Below are positions 41,151 to 53,006 of a DNA stretch of 64,000 bases, one piece after another. A program made the translations under genes and the position numbers. The notes beneath the pieces were generated by a model. It did no database searches. It saw only the letters and a list, made by a program, of their open reading frames with translations, and had not been told where the DNA came from. Origin of the DNA: Mauremys mutica (Eukaryota; Chordata; Testudines; Geoemydidae); the NCBI RefSeq assembly GCF_020497125.1, contig NC_059080.1, positions 45,821,563 through 45,885,562 on the forward strand, written 5' to 3'. Positions within the stretch are counted from its first letter, which is position 1. Each line of letters opens with the position of its first letter.

Positions 41151-42765
41151 AACACACTCACCCGTGGGAGTGAGAGGTAGTAAAGGAGCTAAAATTTCCT
41201 GAGGTTCCCCGGTGTCCCGTCATTGCTGTGGGACAAAGTAAGGGTGGGGATTGTCGGGCTGTGCTGACAGGGGGTCTAGCTGGTTATTTACGGAGCTATT
41301 AGGCCGGCTCGGACACTCGTTCTTCCAATGTCCGGGCTGCTTACAGTAATTACAAACATCCCCAAAACCCAAAAATCCAGTTCCACGACCCCTCCCGTGA
41401 CCACATCCCCATCCCTGGAACCTTCCCCGTCCCTGGTACTGTTTGCCCTGCCCTGAATAATGTTGTATTTGCAGGGCCATTAATTTTTTAGAGGACTGTT
41501 CCTCCTTTCCTTTCAGAGTGCAGTGGCAGTGCTCGGCCACTGTTTGCAATTTGTCCATGGTTTTGGTCTCCCACCCAACACTTATTCGCTTTAGCATACT
41601 GCCAGTAGCAGGTAGGAGGCCACTAACAAACGCATGAGCCAGGGCACCCTGTCCATTTTCACCCGGTTGCTGTATACCAGAATGTTGCAGAAAAACACCT
41701 GTCAGCCGGGTGTGATAGTTGCTCGGATTTTCTCTCTGCACTGTTTACAGCAGTGTATGGCCATCCAGTTGGTTTTAGGAGTCCATACTCGAGGGATGGT
41801 TTCAAGTAGATTTTTAGCTTGATCCTTACACTTTTTCCGGTATTCAGCATCACGACCGGTGTCTGGCAAATTAGAGTGGTGCTCACTGACAGGCCAATTT
41901 GCTGCTGTGAGCCATTTTACATGCTTGCTTACACAGCTGAGGGAGGTCTGCCTCAGAGGGTTCATAGGTGTTGCATACTAACAAAAATTCCTCTGCGAAT
42001 TTGGTAGGATTTGCCAGGGGCTTTGGAAAGCCTTTTACAATTGAATGGAGCTCAGTGTGAGTCCAGGGTTTATAACTCTAAGTGGGACCCCCTTCTTGGC
42101 CCCCAGTATGCAGGATTCGGAGGGGAGCCTGGACAATTTTAGAGCTATAGCGCAAGCAATGGGCCCAATCCTTATTCAGGCTATCTTTGCAGGGCCGCCC
42201 AGAGGATTCAGGGGGCCTGGGGCAAAGCAATTTCGGGGGCCCCTTCCATAAAAAAAATTACAATACTATATTCTCAAACCTTCTGCATCTCGGCACAAAT
42301 CCAGTTTTGAGAAAACTTCTTTACAAGGTGTCACTGGTTCTCAGCATCAGCTAGCGCTAAAAGGCACTAAAGCTCATTAAAAGGGTTGGACAAATATGTG
42401 CCATCAAAACTGTTTCTGGATCGAAACCTAGGGGTTTTTAAAAAGCAGAAAAAAATCACGGACAACGTCTGCTTTCCTTCAAAATTTGTTATGGTTTTTT
42501 TAATTGAAAAGCTGAAATTAGTCTGCCATAACCTGAATATGGTTTGGGGTTTCAGAAGTGTGTGGCCAAATATTTGCTGCTTGCTGTGTTTGATTGTTTA
42601 AAGAAACAATAAAAAAATTCTGCTTAAAAAAAATCCAAAACTTTTTGAACCACCTCAGCTTGTGACCAAACACCTGAGCACATCCAGTCAGAGATTTTTC
42701 CAGGTTTCTGATACTCTGCTGGCTTCCTTGACTCATATCTGTCTCCATAACTTCGGGTTCATTTA

Positions 42766-43030
42766 GGTTAGAACATAAGAACAGCCATACTGGGTCAAAC
42801 CAAAGGTCCATCCAGCCCAATATCCTGTCTACCGACAATGGCCAATGCCAAGTGCCCCAGAGGGAGTAAACCTAACAGGTAATGATCAAGTGATCTCTCT
42901 CCTGCCATCCATCTCCACCCTCTGACAAACAGGCTAGGGACACCATTCCTTACCCATCCTGGCTAATAGCCATTAATGGACTTAACCTCCATGCATTTAT
43001 CTGTTTCCTAGAGACTGGCTCCATGGGGTC
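42766..43030 (-). repeat. CR1-like 3' fragment
   Basis: Contains the common reptilian CR1-derived words 'agaacataagaacagccata', 'ctgggtcaaaccaaaggtcc', 'ccaatgccaagtgccccaga' in order, reverse orientation. Confidence 0.75.
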
Positions 43031-43207
43031 CCTCACAAACTGGAGACGGTTACTGTGGGTTTGTCTTTAGTATAGCTTATGTACATACTCCACGAACTGA
43101 GCATTTGAGCTTGTTCCAAATCTGGGATGAGCCTATGTTGTGAAAACTGAAATGCTCAAAATAGCACATGCATGTGAATGGACATAGGGTGTTAAAATTA
43201 AATTACC

Positions 43208-43429
43208 CAGGGGTTCTCAAACTGGGGGTCGTGACCCCTCAGGGGGTCATGAGGTTATTACTGGGGGCCGCGAGCTGTCAGCCTCCACCTCAAACCCTGC
43301 TTTGCCTCCAGCATTTATAATAGTGTTAAATATATAAAAAAGTGTTTTTAATTTATAAGGGTGGGGGGGTCACACTCATAGGTTTGCTATGTGAAAGGGG
43401 TCACCAGTACAAAAGTTTGGGAACCACTG
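43208..43429. mobile_element. hAT-type MITE, nested
   Basis: The termini CAGGGGTTCTCAAACTG and, on the minus strand, CAGTGGTTCCCAAACTT are inverted repeats. The flanks AAATTACC and AATTAACC agree at 6 of 8 positions. 222 bases, non-coding. Confidence 0.8.
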
Positions 43430-45156
43430 AATTAACCCCTCTGGAGCCTCAGGAAATGTAGGGGCGGGGTCTCCCTTGGTAGGGTTGGGAAGGAGGTAGG
43501 TGGTGTAGGATATTGCTCTTCTCATGTGATCCCTCCCCCAGTGGCTAATTTTAAATGAAGCTACCGTCCCCTGACATGAATCTCCCTATGGCACTGAAAT
43601 TAAATACAGACTATAATTTAGCATTTGAGAAGTGAAAGGGATGGTAGCCCTAATAGAAAAGCTAACAGCTTGGCTCTTCTGCAAGCCTCAGACTGCTGAA
43701 TGAGCTTTAGGGCAGGGAAGGCTGTGCCTCCCAAACAGCCTAGCCCTGCCCCCTATCTGACCCCCACCCACTTCCTGCTCCCCGACTGCCCGCCCCCCTC
43801 AGAATCCCCGACCCATCCTGCTCCTTGCCCCCTCACCATCCCCCAGAGACCCTCCACTACCACCCCAGGACCCCACCCCTGTTCCCTGTCCCCTGACTGC
43901 CCCGATCCCTATTCACCCACCCGCTGAGTCCTGACAGACCCCTGGAACGCCCACGATCCAACCATCACGTTCCCTGTCCCCTGACTGCCCCCGCAACCTC
44001 TGCCCCCTCCCTGTGCCCTGACTATACCTGGGACTTCCTGCCCCTTAGCCAACCCCCCCAGCCCTGGCCCCTTACCCCTGGCTCCCCTCTCACCCAGAGC
44101 CTCAGCACATCCAGGAGCTTCGCTTGACAGCTGCAGCGTGTCTCCGGCGGGGCCTGAGCCCCTCCCCACTCAGAGCCGCGTAGTCAGGGGGCGGGGCTGG
44201 GAGCTCCACGCTGAGCTCAGCTCCCTCCGCTCAGCCTGGCGCTCGCAGCCCCGCCCCCTCACCACGCGGCTCTGAGCGGGGCAGGGCTCAGAGGCCTCGC
44301 CGGAGCCACACTGCAGCTGTCCGGGACGCTGCTGGATGGGCTGAGGCTTCGGGAGATGGAGCCTCAGCCATGCTCGTGGGGGCCCCTGCGGAGCCCGGGA
44401 CCTGGGGCAAATTGCCCCACTTGCCCCCCCTCAGGGCAGCCCTGTATCTTTGTATGTATAAGAAAAAGCAGAGGAGTCAGGCAGACTGGAGGGTTTCGGG
44501 GGAACAAGGGATTTTTCTTTACAGGCCTGAGTGCTACCAGAGGAATGGGCCTGGGCAGCACTGGACGGTCTGGACTGGTCTGAACTATTGACCTCTGAGA
44601 CTTGCTCCTGAACTGAGGAGGATGGTGATCATCTATTGATCTGACGCAAGGGTGCCATGCCAATTAATGCGCCTTCCTCATCGTCATCCCCAGAATTTCA
44701 CAAGGGGTTTTCTTCATCCTCTTCCACAATGAGATGGGAGTATGAAGGGGGTTGGGATCGATCTGGGTCTGCTCGGAGAACAGGGTAAAGGGGAGCGCTG
44801 GGTCTGGTGGTGGGAGAGAAGTCTTCCAATAAAGCTTTTAACTTATCATTTGAATCTTTGAGCGAGGGGAGTTTCGATTCTGTCCACCTACGATTTGCCT
44901 CTTCCCACCACTGCACGAAACAATCAACCTCTCCTCTGGCCAATTTAGTTTTAGGCTGGCCGCGTTCGTCTTTTAAGATGTCCACTCGGTCTTTGTCCCA
45001 AGATCCTAACAGTGGCCACTGAGTTTTGGGATGCCCCTGAGTTAATCTAGACCATTTTTCCAGAAATTTACAGGAGTCTGGACCCTTCCTAAAATACATA
45101 AAATGAGACGGCATTCGTTTAGGGAACTGTCCTTACTTAGACGTCTGGTTACCCAT

Positions 45157-45675
45157 ACAGGAGGACTTTACACACACCAATCACACAAGAAGGAAATTCG
45201 GGTTCATCAGAGCAATGCCCAGTGCAACACACAGAAGGAGCCCACAGACTACTGCTTCAATCACCCTTGCTTTCACATCAAGGGTTTTTACCCAAGGTGT
45301 GGTGCGGCTGCGATTGTGCAGATTTCATTCACTCAGACCGTGGGGACAGAAACCCCTTGGTTGGCCAATCCCCGGACAGAGACGGCACCCAGATTCAAAC
45401 ACTCCACAGGGAGGACGGATAGACACAGAGACAGGACAGTCCTCAGTCCCGACAAAACACAGAAATAATTATCTGACCAGATTCCTGATGTCAGATCCCG
45501 GGATCCCTACCAGAACAGAGTGGGACCCAACAGGTTCGATGGGTAGACTTCACTGTGATCGTGCGCCTTTCCATTCAGGCAGAGGACCGCTCAGGCCAAA
45601 TGCCCAGGTGCCGGCTGCCTTGGTCATCCTACAAAAACGGTCAGGAATCACACAGCCCCAGTGAAGACAGTTGCC
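45157..45675 (-). other. ERV-C leader
   Basis: Untranslated region between the primer site and gag. Open frames on the plus strand here are incidental. Confidence 0.6.
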
Positions 45676-45693
45676 ATCTCAGTGGGACCTCCA
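45676..45693 (-). promoter_or_regulatory. ERV-C primer-binding site, probably tRNA-Thr
   Basis: The minus strand reads TGGAGGTCCCACTGAGAT three bases after the LTR. From memory it is closest to the 3' end of tRNA-Thr isoacceptors, with about three mismatches; the assignment is tentative. Confidence 0.55.
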
Positions 45694-45696
45694 AAT

Positions 45697-45998
45697 TGTC
45701 AAAGTTAGATTCAGGACTCACAATTTGTTAGACCACTCTGTTTATTAGAACAGCGCTCTGCTAATACACCCAGATAATGTGAGCACCATGCAAGACCCAA
45801 ACTATCTTATTTATACAGATAAAAGGGCACGAACTTGGTTAATGTTCCACCATTAGCTTAAGTGGAATCATTGTTTATGCCTTAATGTTTCTTTTCCTGA
45901 CACCTGTATTTCAGCATTCCTTATTTCTGCTTAAAGGAACATACAACATTTCTTTAATCCATTCTTATTTTTACAATATAATTCATTCTACTTTCACA
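45697..45998 (-). repeat. ERV-C 5' LTR
   Basis: 302 bases. The minus strand starts TGTGAAAGTAG and ends TTTGACA. A TATAAATAAG-like box lies at about 45810-45820. Confidence 0.8.
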
Positions 45999-46404
45999 AG
46001 GACCATGCCAGATTAGCCTGTTACCTAGAAACTGAGTCTCGCTGGTCAAGATAGAATAATAAAAGCAGTGATAAAGGACTCACTGAGGTGTTAAAGCTGA
46101 AATATAGCAAAAGAATTTCACAAAGCTTTCAGTGAGAGTTAAGTGACCTTTGGAGCAGTTATGCAAACACCATGAAGGGATAATTCATTTACCTCGAGCT
46201 ATGGAAAGTAAAGCTGTTTGATAAGTTATAAGTACACAGCACATTATTGGTATTTTTGGGTGTGGTTTTTCTTTCAGGACAATAACTGGTCTTCCTGAAA
46301 GTGAGGGACAGAAAATAGCAGCTGCAGACAGAAGAAGGCAAAACTTCAGCTGCCAGCTTGTTCCTAATGCGCTCAACCTTGCCTCCTAGATGTCCCAATT
46401 AATT
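45999..46404. other. Unassigned spacer
   Basis: No gene or repeat recognised. Confidence 0.5.
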
Positions 46405-46530
46405 GCAACCAGATGTCCCAATTTTATAGGGAGAGTCCCGATTTTTGGGTCTTTTATTTATATAGGCTCCTATTACTCCCCACCCCCTGTCCTGATTTTT
46501 GACATTTACTGTCTGGTCATCCTATTGCCT
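46405..46530. repeat. Short interspersed repeat with inverted ends
   Basis: 'accagatgtcccaattttat' at the left and 'gtctggtcatcc' at the right are roughly inverted. The middle holds 'tcccgatttttgggtctttt' and 'cctgatttttgacatttact'. I believe this is a common reptilian repeat but cannot name it. Confidence 0.45.
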
Positions 46531-47451
46531 GCAGCCATGAGTGGCAGGTGAACCACGGGCTTGGGGAGGTTAGCCCCTGGCCGGCCCTCCCCTTTTGCAT
46601 GGGACCCAGCTCCCCTCCGGAGCCCAGAGCCCCTCCCCAGCCCCGGAGCGCCCGGTGGGTGGGCAGGCAGCATGGCCCCCAGTCTGAGCTCCGGAGTGGC
46701 GGGCGGGCAGGCAGCTGAGTGCAGCCTTCAGCGCAGTGGACAGGCAGCACGGCCCTCGGCCCCAGAGTGTCATGTGGGTGGGTAGTGTGAGCACCGGCTC
46801 CAGCCGCCCAGAGTCCCTTGCTGCAAGCCGACCCCAGTAGTCTCAGCCCAGGGCAAAGGTGCTGGAGAAGTGGCGGGGGGGGGGCTGGCACCAGAGAAGT
46901 GGAAGGGACTGGGGGCCCCCGCCCGAGGTGGAGGCAAAAACAGTTCCCTGTCCCTCTCCCAGGCCCCCCGCTCAGGGCAGATGGAGGGACCCGGGCTCCC
47001 TACAGCTGCCCGTGCAGTTCTCCTCAACCCGGCTCCAGCAGTGGAAGGCATCAGAGCTGCAGCCGGGCCACGATAAGAGCCGGTGGTCAGCTGTGGGAGC
47101 CGTGGTAGACCTTCCACCAACCAGTGTGGGGGAGTGAGCAGCCCCTGTCTCTGCCCCCTGGGCTCCCTGCCCACCCGGGACAGGTAGAGGGTCCATGACT
47201 CCACGGCTCTTACTGTGGCTTGACTGCATCGTCGAGGTCCCCCCAGCCTGAGCCAGGTTGGGAGAGCCATGTGGGCAGCTGTGGGGAGCCAGCATGGAGT
47301 CGTGGACCCTCCTCCTGCTCCAGGGATCCTAGGGGGTGGGGACATGGGCTGAGGGCTGCTCTCAGCCCTCCCCGCTGCACACCAGGTGGAGAGTCCGCCG
47401 CAGCTCCCCACAACTCCCTAGACTGTATGCTGGCCTGGCCAGGGGTGGGAC
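46531..47451. other. GC-rich stretch without a supported gene
   Basis: Long overlapping frames on both strands reflect low AT content. They show no domain, codon bias or conserved motif. GGGTGGGCAGGCAGC-type words recur between 46650 and 46780. It may be the interior of a GC-rich mobile element. Confidence 0.4.
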
Positions 47452-49211
47452 TGTGATGTTCCCCTCTGTGTGGAAATTGGACAGTGATCTGCTAGGTCAC
47501 TCCAATCCTTGACTCTGGGAGCCAGCCTTACCCTGCTCTGCTATGAGAACCCCCACTCCTGGGCTGTTCACGCACAGCCTCTGGCATGTAAGCTGCTCCT
47601 TGGATTGTGCAACCGAATGACACTAGGAACCTCTGTCTTGCAGTGTCCAGTTATGTCCGCTGAACGCTGCAAGCTTATATGAATTCCTCAATTTAACAAA
47701 ATAATTGATATGTATCAGGCTTGTTATCCCAAGGGGAGTCTGTGACACACTTCAAACCAAACGCACTGCTTCAGGTAGAATAAACAAACAAATTTATTAA
47801 CTACAAAGAGATTTTAAGTGATATTAAGTGACAGGCAAAAAGTCAGAGTGGTTCCCAAAATCAAATAAAATATAAGCACTCTCAACTCTATTAGACTGGA
47901 CAACATCTAGATCAGTGGTTCTCAAACTTTTTTTTTCATGGACCACTTGAAAATTGCTGAGGGTCTCAGCGGACCACTTAGTGATCTTTGCAAATGTTGT
48001 TTGTACCATTACCTAACTATTGGAAAGCGCTTTAGGTAAAAGCGCTATATAAAAAAAAGTAATAATATTTTTTTGTTCTACAAATAAAAGCACACAACTC
48101 AGATTTTAATATCAGTAGTCTTATCTTTCTAATGAGATGGATGTGCCCTCTCCGCCCCATAATGGCAACCCCCAAACTGGGGCTGGGAAGGAGAGGGGAG
48201 GTCTCTCCCTCTCTCCCCTGTCACAGCAACCACAGAGCTGAGGCTGGGAAGAAGGGCCATCTCTCCCCAGCAGCTTCAGCCCTGGAGCTGGGGAAAGTCA
48301 CCTCTTTCTCTGGCCACTGCAGCCCTGCATGTCCCAAATTCCCTCCACCCTCTCTTCTCACCCCACTGCCCTCTCCCACCTACCCCCTATTCCCTCCAAG
48401 GCCACCACCTCACCTTACATGTGCATCTTCTCCAGGGTCCAGGCACCTAATTAGTGGAGCCACGCCCGCGCGGTTCCACTAATTAGGTGTGTGGCCCTTC
48501 ATTCTCTCGTGTGCAGCTGCCCAGGTGTGCACCTTAGAGGGAACTATCTGCGGACCACCAGAATGGAGCACGCAGACCACAGTTTGAGAACCTCTGATCT
48601 AGACTAAGCAGTTTTTCTCACCCCACTGGATATTGCAGTCCTTAATATACAGGTTTGTTCCTTAAACCTGGGCTAATCTCCTCTGTTGGAGTCTTGTCTT
48701 CTTCTCAGTGTCTTAGTTGCTTGCAGCAAAGGTGGGGGCAGAAGGGCCCAGTATGTGTCCACTCTGTCTGTTTTATATCCTCAGTTCATGTGCTTGGAGA
48801 GCACAGGTCCAGGCATGCCTGGGGGGCATTGCTGAGTCTCCAGGAAAGGTTGAGTAATTCCCCTGGTGTGGCCTCATTCAGGTGAGTCATTGCATTGTAG
48901 CTCCCTTGATGGACAATGGCTGTTGATGGGTTGTTTGACATCCTGCCCGGGAATTGGTTACTTTCCTTGTGGAGCTAATATCTGGCCAATTCCCCAACTT
49001 AGAGCATGTTTTAGTGACCACCGTACAACACAATTCTCATAACTTCATATGCACTAATGATACACATCTATGGACAGAGAAATGACTTTCAGCAGGTCAT
49101 ACCCTTTCCCCTGATACCTTACAAGGCATGCTTTATATGTGAGACCACGATTATATGAAAATGAGACATATGGGGGTTACAGTACACTCCCCCAGGGTAC
49201 AGAGTGTCACA
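47452..49211 (-). repeat. LTR of family 'TGTGATG', with adjacent polypurine tract
   Basis: Starts TGTGATG and ends TGTCACA; a hAT insertion occupies 47913-48596, leaving about 1.08 kb. It matches the solo LTR 20247-21379. On the minus strand GGGGGGAGG directly precedes it, which marks it as the 3' LTR of a minus-strand element whose interior begins at 49212. Confidence 0.7.
47913..48596. mobile_element. Non-autonomous hAT element
   Basis: The ends CAGTGGTTCTCAAACTTT and, on the minus strand, CAGAGGTTCTCAAACTGT are inverted repeats. The flanks ATCTAGAT and ATCTAGAC are an 8-bp duplication with one change. The interior has no transposase; a CT-rich part lies at 48200-48420. Confidence 0.85.
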
Positions 49212-49769
49212 CCTCCCCCCTTAGTTTACTGCAAGAGGATTAGTCACTGACTAGCTCGAAGGCAGTTTGTGTTATAGTTCTCTTGGCACCCAGCCATCAA
49301 GGCCAAGAGGAGGTGTGCCTCAGTTTCCCCATTCACACACAGCAAACCAGGTTTGTTGTGGTTTCTGTGCTATGATCAGCTTTAAATCTGTTTACAGGCA
49401 TTAACTAAGAACTAGTGTTACCATTAGGTTTAACATCAGTAACAAAATTCCTATCCCAAAACTTAACATTAATGCCAAAATTTTGTATCTCAGATGGGTG
49501 TTTACAAGTATCTTTATGATACCACACCCTCTGTTCAGATAGTGTAGTTTGAGGTTCGTTTGTTCATCACCCATTGTGTCCTTTCGCTGTCTCCCATGTA
49601 ATCAGTCACTGGCTTTTCTTTCCCTCCAGTGTTTCCCCTGTGTGGGCTCTTAATTTAATCATGTTTCTGGAATTTTGGTGCCTCAGGGTCTGGCAAGATA
49701 TGTGTTCAGAGGGATCCTGCACATTGACTGGCCCTTTGGGGAGCAGTCTCCCAACCCCAGGACTGTATA
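49212..49769 (-). other. Interior fragment next to the 3' LTR
   Basis: Begins with the polypurine tract (49212-49222). No coding signal in the remaining 0.55 kb; interrupted at 49770 by LTR copy 3. Confidence 0.5.
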
Positions 49770-51103
49770 TGTAACCCCTCTGCTAGGCTGAAATGATAGC
49801 AGCAAGGGCCAGGTTCAATACATAGGGGTCCCTTCCCCACCACGTAATGCAAACCAGCTCGAGCCCCCACCCAGTGACCTGGGAAAATCTTACACACACC
49901 CCTGGGTGCCTCAAGGAGGCAATACTTCCCCTCTCGCAAGCACAGACTCTTGGTGTAGCAGAAAAGGTTTAATCACATAAGATAAACAACAAGCATTAAA
50001 TTTGGAAAATACCTCAACTAGAGTTCATAGGTCAAACCGTGAGCAAAGACCCACCCCAGCAAATTGGGCCGTGTCCTTCTCTCTGGGCCCTTGAGTCCAG
50101 CAACCCCCCAAATCACCCACAGTCCCAAAAGTCCCACAATTCAAAAGTCTCTGTCCCGGGTCAGTGCAGCCCCAGAGTTCAAGAGTCTCTTTGCAGAGGT
50201 CCCCCTCCCCAGCCTAGGTAGAAAGGGGCACCTTACGTGGTTCGGGGCCAACTGCCCTGCCTCTTCGTGGGGTTCTGCTTCCACTAGTCGTCCCCGCAAA
50301 CAGCTCAGCTCCGCTTGCTCTGTGGGCTGCTCCACTCTGCCAGCTGCTCTGGTCCACCAGCTGTCCTGTGATCTGCTCCAGCCGTCCTCACGAGCTGCTC
50401 AGCTCCACTCACCCAGTGGCTGCACAAACTGCTCCACTCCGCCAGTATTGCTTCAGGCTCCCCCACTCATTAGCACAGTGCTCTCAGCTCAGCAAGTCCA
50501 GCTCTTCAGTGATTTCAGCTCCACTCATTAGCACAGTGCTCTCAGCTCAGCAAGTCCAGCTCTTCAGTAATTTCAGCTCTTAGTGATTCCAGCTTATAGT
50601 AGGGGAGCCCCAGTACCAGTGAATTCAGCTCAGTAACCTGCATCTAGATTCTTAAGGGAATCAAAAATTAACTCTGACATTCCATAGTGGAGAGAGGCAT
50701 AGGTGAAACTGGTGCTTCTGGCTCACACAAGGAGCCTATACCACCAAGTACAGATACCTGTCCCCAGCCTCTCTCCCTTGACTGGGTTTTGGAACCCATG
50801 TCCCTTGTCTAGCAAGTGCTATTTAATTGATAATGAAACCCTCTATCATAAGACAGTTTTGTAGTTCCTCATTTACTTAATCGGGGTGACAACATTTTAT
50901 TGCTCCTGCCCCAATAACAACAAAATTGGGGCTCCCACAGCTGTGAAAATAACATCCCAGGCTGCTGTGCGGTATGCTAAGTGGGGGTGGGTGTGCCAAT
51001 GCAAATAACTGAATTGCTAATGCGAATACTTGAAACTTCTTTCTGCACTCCCCATAATCTACCACCAGAGGCCAGGGTAGAGCTCATCCTGACTCTGCTT
51101 ACA
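49770..51103. repeat. LTR-like repeat family 'TGTAACCC', copy 3
   Basis: Starts TGTAACCCCTCTGC and ends CTGCTTACA. TATA flanks both sides (49766-49769, 51104-51107). It shares with copies 1 and 2 the landmark blocks listed for copy 1. The centre is built of CTGCTC/CAGCTC words and includes a recent 58-base tandem duplication. Confidence 0.7.
50463..50578. repeat. 58-base tandem duplication in LTR copy 3
   Basis: Units 50463-50520 and 50521-50578 differ at one position (gtgattt/gtaattt). Expansion of the variable LTR centre. Confidence 0.9.
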
Positions 51104-52530
51104 TATATATGCAGAAAATCCAGCTCCCTTTTTGGGGTTACCTGGTGTTTCCCACTCCCAGCACTGAGTCCTTCCCTGCCCCCTAGAAGGCTGTGATCTG
51201 TGCTCTCTGGGCTAGGTGTGTTTTCCCTTTGATCAGATTCACCTTTTCCCATTAGCTTTCCCATAAGTGTTCTCTGTGTCTCACCAGCCTGAGGGAAAAC
51301 ACCCCCTTCTCTGTCAGTTGGGTCATTTGTATTCTGGCAAACAACCACCTGGCAATTTTCTGGTCCCAACTCCTCTGTTACCACAGGCATTGGAGGTGCA
51401 TCTTGATTTAAAGAGACACAATTACTTTCCAAAAACTTATCAGAAATAGCATCCTAAAAATTTGGGCCCTGAATTGGGGTACCCTCCGCCACTCCTTTCT
51501 CTGTCCCTGAGAAGTCATCTGTGTGACTGCTCCCCTCCACTATGTTGGTTACATAGTTCCTTCTCAAAACCTAGGTCACAGGCTGAGTCCCTGAGTGCAC
51601 AGATGCTGACCCAGACAGCCTCCTAGTGTCCTGGGCATCCTGCCCCAAGTGACTAGTGAGGAGACATTCCCGTACCACCACTATTCCTTCCCCTGTTTCC
51701 TCCTCTGGGACTTTTCCTAAGACACATTTATCTGTCTCCCTAGGAAGGATTCTGCCTCTTATTCATCGGCAAAATTCTGCCAGCTAACAACTGGGACAGT
51801 TTCCTTAATCCCTGACAACACCTCTCCTGCCCCTGCGCCTGAGGGCATGTTGCCTTCTGCTGGAAAGGAGCTAGTCTCAGCCCCTCCCATACTTGGAAGC
51901 ACCTGGCTTCCCTGTGTTACAGAGTCACAGGAATCCTCACCCACCTCAGTGGTTTCTGAGATCCCCTGCCCCTTCTCTGGGCTCTCCTCTGGGACACATT
52001 TCTCCCTGCTCCTTAGCAGGGCCGGCTCCAGGGGTTTGGCTGCCCCAAGCAGCCAAAAAAAAAAAAAAGCCGCAATCGCGATCTGCGGCAATTCAGCGGG
52101 AGGTCCTTCGCTCTGAGCGGGAGTGAGGGACCCTCCGCCGAATTGCCGCTGAATACGTGAAAGTGCCGCCTCTCTCTGGAGTTGCCGCCCCAAGCACCTG
52201 CTTGATAAGCTGGTGCCTGGAGCCGGCCCTGCTCCTTAAAGCCGGGTTTGTCTCTAGTTCAGCTGCGACCTGCTGGCAGCTAACAACCTGGACAGTTCTT
52301 TCCCTGGCAGGCATTACACTCCCGTCCCTTCCTGATGCGGTGTTGCCTCCAGCTGCAGTGTAGGAGTTGGTCTCAACCACCCTCCCACCTGGAAGCATGT
52401 GGCTTCCCCCTGCTGCAGAAGAATCAAGGAGACTCTCTCCCATTCTCTCAGCAGTTTCTGAGACCTTACCCTTTCCCTCGAGAGTCCCAGCATAAAACTC
52501 CCTCCTGCTGCAGGCAAATACTTTAACCCG
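51104..52530 (-). pseudogene. Gypsy-type pol spacer region with degenerate protein repeats
   Basis: Minus-strand frames (52093-52557, 51759-52016, 50977-51432) encode acidic, low-complexity protein downstream of the Gypsy protease. The unit is about 85-105 codons and repeats a theme: a 'KGKVSETAERMGE'-like start, a Gly/Ser stretch, an 'ETNSY...GN' part, a Pro/Gly part and a 'VQVVSCQQVAAELETNP'-like end. At least two units are visible here and one more on + at 56829-57090. It probably lies between protease and reverse transcriptase of the parent element, but no reverse transcriptase is present. I do not know a function for it. A hAT MITE interrupts it. Confidence 0.55.
52017..52231. mobile_element. 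hAT-type MITE
   Basis: The ends CAGGGCCGGCTCCAGG and its exact inverse CCTGGAGCCGGCCCTG are terminal repeats. CTCCTTAG/CTCCTTAA flank it (7 of 8). Contains a run of 14 A and hairpin-forming GC words. Confidence 0.9.
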
Positions 52531-53001
52531 AGCTACATGAAAAAAAAACATTACCAAGAAGCAGGCCGAACAGGAGGTGTTCCATTACCCCCACAGTCAA
52601 AACTCTCTCCAAACCTTCCCAAACCACATGGATTTTAGCTTGTGGTATGAGGAATCTGCTTTCAGCCACCCCCACAATCTCTGCCATTTGGCCAAGTAGC
52701 ATACTGGCCTTTGACCCGCACTCTGCTTAACCAGAGAGATCTGGGCCCCTGTATCCCCCTGCCCCAAGTACTCCCTGCCATTCATTTGGACAGCTTTAAC
52801 ATGCTCCATATCTGGTTCTGCAGAGACTAACCTTACAAAACCAATATGATAGGTTTCAATTGCTTGGGGGGGGGGTTCTGTGTTGAGTACAACAGAACTA
52901 ATATGAGATATTGGTTGCCTGCTTCCTCCTAGCACAGGGCATTTATTCCTCAGGTGATAAGTGGAATTACACTGATACCTTTTGGGCTCGTCTGCTTTTA
53001 C
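52531..53001 (-). pseudogene. Gypsy nucleocapsid knuckle and protease
   Basis: On the minus strand, from about 52985, YQCNSTYHLRNKC is a zinc knuckle whose first Cys has been lost. The 112-codon frame 52597-52935 holds the retropepsin motif GQGDTGAQISLV (about 52740) with the NGREYL lead-in typical of the family. The two LTR insertions separate it from its gag. Gypsy/Metaviridae proteins of this type are related to the gag from which vertebrate SCAN domains arose. Confidence 0.7.
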
Positions 53002-53006
53002 AGGAG

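Larger units (their letters stand above)
42190..44444. mobile_element. Non-autonomous hAT element inserted in ERV-C gag
   Basis: The perfect 8-bp duplication TATCTTTG lies at 42182-42189 and 44445-44452. The ends CAGGGCCGCCCAGAGG and, on the minus strand, CAGGGCTGCCCTGAGG are inverted repeats. The interior is a patchwork: AT-rich 42245-42760, a CR1-type fragment, a nested hAT MITE and a GC-rich right part (43690-44440). I see no transposase. Confidence 0.85.
41220..45156 (-). pseudogene. ERV-C gag, split by a hAT element
   Basis: The Met at 45156 begins MGNQTSK, with a myristoylation Gly, and meets an in-frame stop at once. From 45114 to 44698 a 138-codon frame encodes matrix with GPDSCKFLEKW and a Pro-rich end (SQPPSYSHL, a possible late domain PPSY). 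The hAT insertion 42190-44444 follows. Capsid pieces then lie at about 41660-42160 in two frames. The nucleocapsid at 41220-41741 has one CCHC zinc knuckle, CNYCKQPGHWKNEC. The PPSY motif and single knuckle fit a gammaretrovirus-like Gag. Confidence 0.75.
37881..45998 (-). mobile_element. ERV-C: class I provirus with gag and pol, internally deleted
   Basis: Minus-strand provirus. The 5' LTR is at 45697-45998; the 3' LTR remnant is 37881 to about 37970, joined directly to integrase, so env and most of U3 are gone. The flanks AGCA and AGGA could be a 4-bp duplication with one mutation. gag, protease, reverse transcriptase, RNase H and integrase are recognisable but carry stops and frameshifts. 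A CR1 (38024-38785) and a hAT element (42190-44444) are inserted. It is older than ERV-A, B and D. Its LTR, primer site and gag differ clearly from theirs. Confidence 0.85.

Noticed and set aside
46517..47456. Long overlapping open frames of up to 213 codons on both strands, resembling a GC-rich gene
   Set aside because: All frames on both strands are open because stops are rare in GC-rich DNA. There are no domains, splice-consistent exons or conserved motifs, only Pro/Gly/Ser-rich translations.
50463..50578. CRISPR-like direct repeats
   Set aside because: Only two abutting 58-base units without spacers in a vertebrate LTR; a simple tandem duplication.
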